DNA of 64,000 nucleotides. Origin: Collinsella sp. MSK.8.10. GTDB lineage: Bacteria; Actinomycetota; Coriobacteriia; Coriobacteriales; Coriobacteriaceae. Shown piece after piece: positions 62,776 to 64,000 of the stretch (the stretch's first letter is position 1; each line of letters starts with the position of its first letter). Location: contig NZ_JAHPYF010000001.1 of assembly GCF_019041915.1 (NCBI RefSeq), positions 558,001-622,000 on the forward strand, given 5' to 3'. The translations under genes and the position numbers were made by a program. Below the pieces are notes generated by a model. The model was not told the DNA's origin. It was given only the letters and a program-made list of their open reading frames with translations, and searched no databases.

Positions 62776-63405
62776 ATGGCAGCTGCACAGCCGCTTAAGA
62801 TTCGCATGGTTGCCGGACTTGGCAACCCTGGCGATGAGTATGCCGAGACCCGCCACAACGCCGGTTTTAAGGCGATCGACGAGCTGGCCCGTCAGGCCGG
62901 CGTCACGTACTGGAAAAACCAAGCAGGCGCCGAGGTCGCGCTCATCAACATCAACGATGCCGAGGAAGAGAACGGCAAGCGCCAGATTGTACTGGTCAAG
63001 CCGCAGTCGTACATGAACACCTCGGGCGGGCCCATCTCCAAGCTCTGCCGCGAGTACAAGATCAAGGCCGAGGAGCTGCTCGTCATCCACGACGAGCTCG
63101 ATATTCCCGCCGGCGACGTGCGTGTTAAGGTGGGCGGAGGCCATGCCGGTCACAACGGCCTGCGCTCCATCATCGACAAGATGGGCAGCCGCGACTTTAG
63201 CCGTATCCGCACCGGCATCGGCAACCCTCCCGGCAAGATGGCCGTGGCAGACTACGTGCTCAAGCAGCTGCGCGCCCGCGAAGCCGAGGATTTCCAGGAC
63301 ACCTGCGCCCGCGCCGCAGATGCCGCCGGTCTGGCCATCGTCCACGGCGTAATCTACGCCCGCGATCACGTAAACGGCGCCGCTTCCGCCAACGGCAAGC
63401 ACTAA
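62776..63405 (+). CDS. pth: Peptidyl-tRNA hydrolase
   Basis: Recycles peptidyl-tRNA released during translation. Family motifs are complete: VAGLGNPGDEYAETRHNAGF, KPQSYMNTSG, HDELDIPAGD and GGGHAGHNGLRSI, with catalytic His and Asp. 209 residues; the C-terminus is slightly extended. Start at ATG 62776-62778 with AAAGG seven bases upstream; ATG 62770 is too near the site. It follows glmU and prs with only the MITE-bracketed gene between, an arrangement that would be contiguous (prs-pth) without the insertion. Confidence 0.95.
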   Translation: MAAAQPLKIRMVAGLGNPGDEYAETRHNAGFKAIDELARQAGVTYWKNQAGAEVALININDAEEENGKRQIVLVKPQSYMNTSGGPISKLCREYKIKAEELLVIHDELDIPAGDVRVKVGGGHAGHNGLRSIIDKMGSRDFSRIRTGIGNPPGKMAVADYVLKQLRAREAEDFQDTCARAADAAGLAIVHGVIYARDHVNGAASANGKH

Positions 63406-63423
63406 AACCTACCATTTAGAGAT

Positions 63424-63585
63424 GTTTATTTTGGCAGGTTTCATCTGCGGAAACGCCGCGGCGGCTGCGTCGCAATAAACCCTGTGCCGCTATACATATG
63501 CAACGCTCCAAAGGGGGCCGGCCTCACCGAAGCGCGAGGCCGGCCCCCTTTGCCGTTTTGCCTGATAAAACCTGCCAAAATAAAC
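63424..63585. repeat. Inverted-repeat element with internal terminator
   Basis: Perfect 18-base terminal inverted repeats (63424-63441/63568-63585; GTTTATTTTGGCAGGTTT) enclose a 17-bp G+C-rich hairpin (63509-63525/63536-63552) and G+C-rich filler. It follows pth directly and likely ends its transcript. A second partial copy of the GGCAGGT word lies just outside. Confidence 0.8.
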
Positions 63586-63666
63586 CTCTCCCCCTTTGGC
63601 AGGTCGAAGTGGATAAACCCTGCTCCCAACCGCCGAAGACACACGTAAGTGACATGTCCATGAGGG

Positions 63667-63672
63667 TATAAT
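63667..63672 (+). promoter_or_regulatory. -10 box of the NfnA-like gene
   Basis: A consensus TATAAT, about 105 bases before the ATG, with no good -35. The intervening leader (63680-63777) has several short hairpins. Confidence 0.6.
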
Positions 63673-63777
63673 TTGCACCGTATGTCTGCACAACGCCTGT
63701 GCGCGTACGGTTTTATTCGGGCTACCGTCCATTTCCGTGGAGGCACGGTTCGGCGGCCCTAACAAGAGAGGGGTTCT

Positions 63778-64000
63778 ATGTATAAGATCCTGGAGAAGAC
63801 GCAGTTCTCGGAGAAGGTGTTCAAGTTCCGCATCGAGGCGCCCGCAATCGCCAAGCATGCGCACGCTGGACAGTTCCTCATGGTCCGCGCCAACGAGACG
63901 GGCGAGCGCGTCCCGTTTACCCTGGCCGGCTGGAACGGTGACGAGGGCTGGGTCGAGTTCATCTTCATGGTGATCGGCAAGACCACCGAGATGCTGTCCA
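63778..64000 (+). CDS. FAD/NAD-binding subunit, NfnA/SudB-like (3' end outside window)
   Basis: The first 74 residues (MYKILEKTQFSEKVFKFRIE, then GQFLMVRANETGERVPFTLA) match the ferredoxin-reductase-like N-terminus of the sulfide/dihydroorotate-dehydrogenase-like FAD/NAD-binding proteins. These pair with a GltD-like subunit to form NADH-dependent ferredoxin:NADP+ oxidoreductase, or with other oxidoreductases. The C-terminal NAD-binding and [2Fe-2S] parts are not in view. AGAGGGG lies 5 bases before the ATG. Confidence 0.82.
   Translation, partial: MYKILEKTQFSEKVFKFRIEAPAIAKHAHAGQFLMVRANETGERVPFTLAGWNGDEGWVEFIFMVIGKTTEMLS

Overview
The window reads as chromosomal DNA of a G+C-rich, anaerobic actinobacterium. 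The gene set (polytopic-membrane LuxR regulators, Ech-type hydrogenase, Nramp-related Mg transporter, NarL-type two-component pairs, DUF362/OYE flavin and Fe-S enzymes, type III CoaX, fused FolP-FolK) and many small palindromic intergenic repeats fit the Coriobacteriia, most likely Collinsella. That assignment is inference from content; no 16S or marker search was possible. No phage, CRISPR array or complete insertion sequence was seen.

Layout. 1-8 kb: 3' part of an MgtA-type Mg2+ P-type ATPase, a LuxR-type membrane regulator broken by a probable single-base frameshift, then a four-gene operon of zinc-ribbon, SPFH and lipoprotein genes. 8-18 kb: a three-gene signalling operon (degenerate membrane sensor, histidine kinase, response regulator), a DUF4867 gene with an operator-like palindrome, luxS, a nucleoside hydrolase-ribokinase pair and an OatA-like acyltransferase. 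18-30 kb: an Nramp-related transporter coupled to a PRC/MgtE-N/CBS membrane protein with a structured leader, a NodB-like protein lacking its metal-binding histidines, PRC-barrel and YtxH proteins, a CNNM/CorC-type protein, a hemolysin III protein, an alpha/beta hydrolase with two operator-like sites, and a DUF362 iron-sulfur protein. 30-39 kb: a FtsX-type ABC exporter, an ABC-2 exporter of one ATPase and two permeases, and a divergent kinase/regulator pair. 39-46 kb: a membrane-bound energy-converting [NiFe] hydrogenase operon in which the antiporter-like and NuoH-like subunits are one 960-residue protein, followed by a solitary transposase-like double-HTH protein. 46-64 kb: an Old Yellow Enzyme-family reductase, initiator tRNA-Met, coaX, a BirA-like protein, folP-folK, a sirtuin, exonuclease III, a three-gene ECF transporter operon, glmU, prs, a nuclease-like gene bracketed by two MITE-like elements, pth and the start of an NfnA/SudB-like flavoprotein.

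How it fits together. Divalent-metal handling recurs in the first 27 kb (MgtA, Nramp-related protein, MgtE-N/CBS protein, CNNM). Energy metabolism is represented by the Ech hydrogenase, the OYE-type reductase, the DUF362 protein and the NfnA-like subunit, all consistent with ferredoxin-based anaerobic growth. Nucleoside salvage (hydrolase, ribokinase) and prs meet at ribose 5-phosphate/PRPP.

The most unusual layer is intergenic. At least five families of inverted-repeat elements sit in gaps between genes, most often between convergent genes, including two related families (A and B) of about 152-160 bp with one chimeric copy, a 25-bp REP-like unit, and a 202-204 bp element whose two copies flank a single gene.
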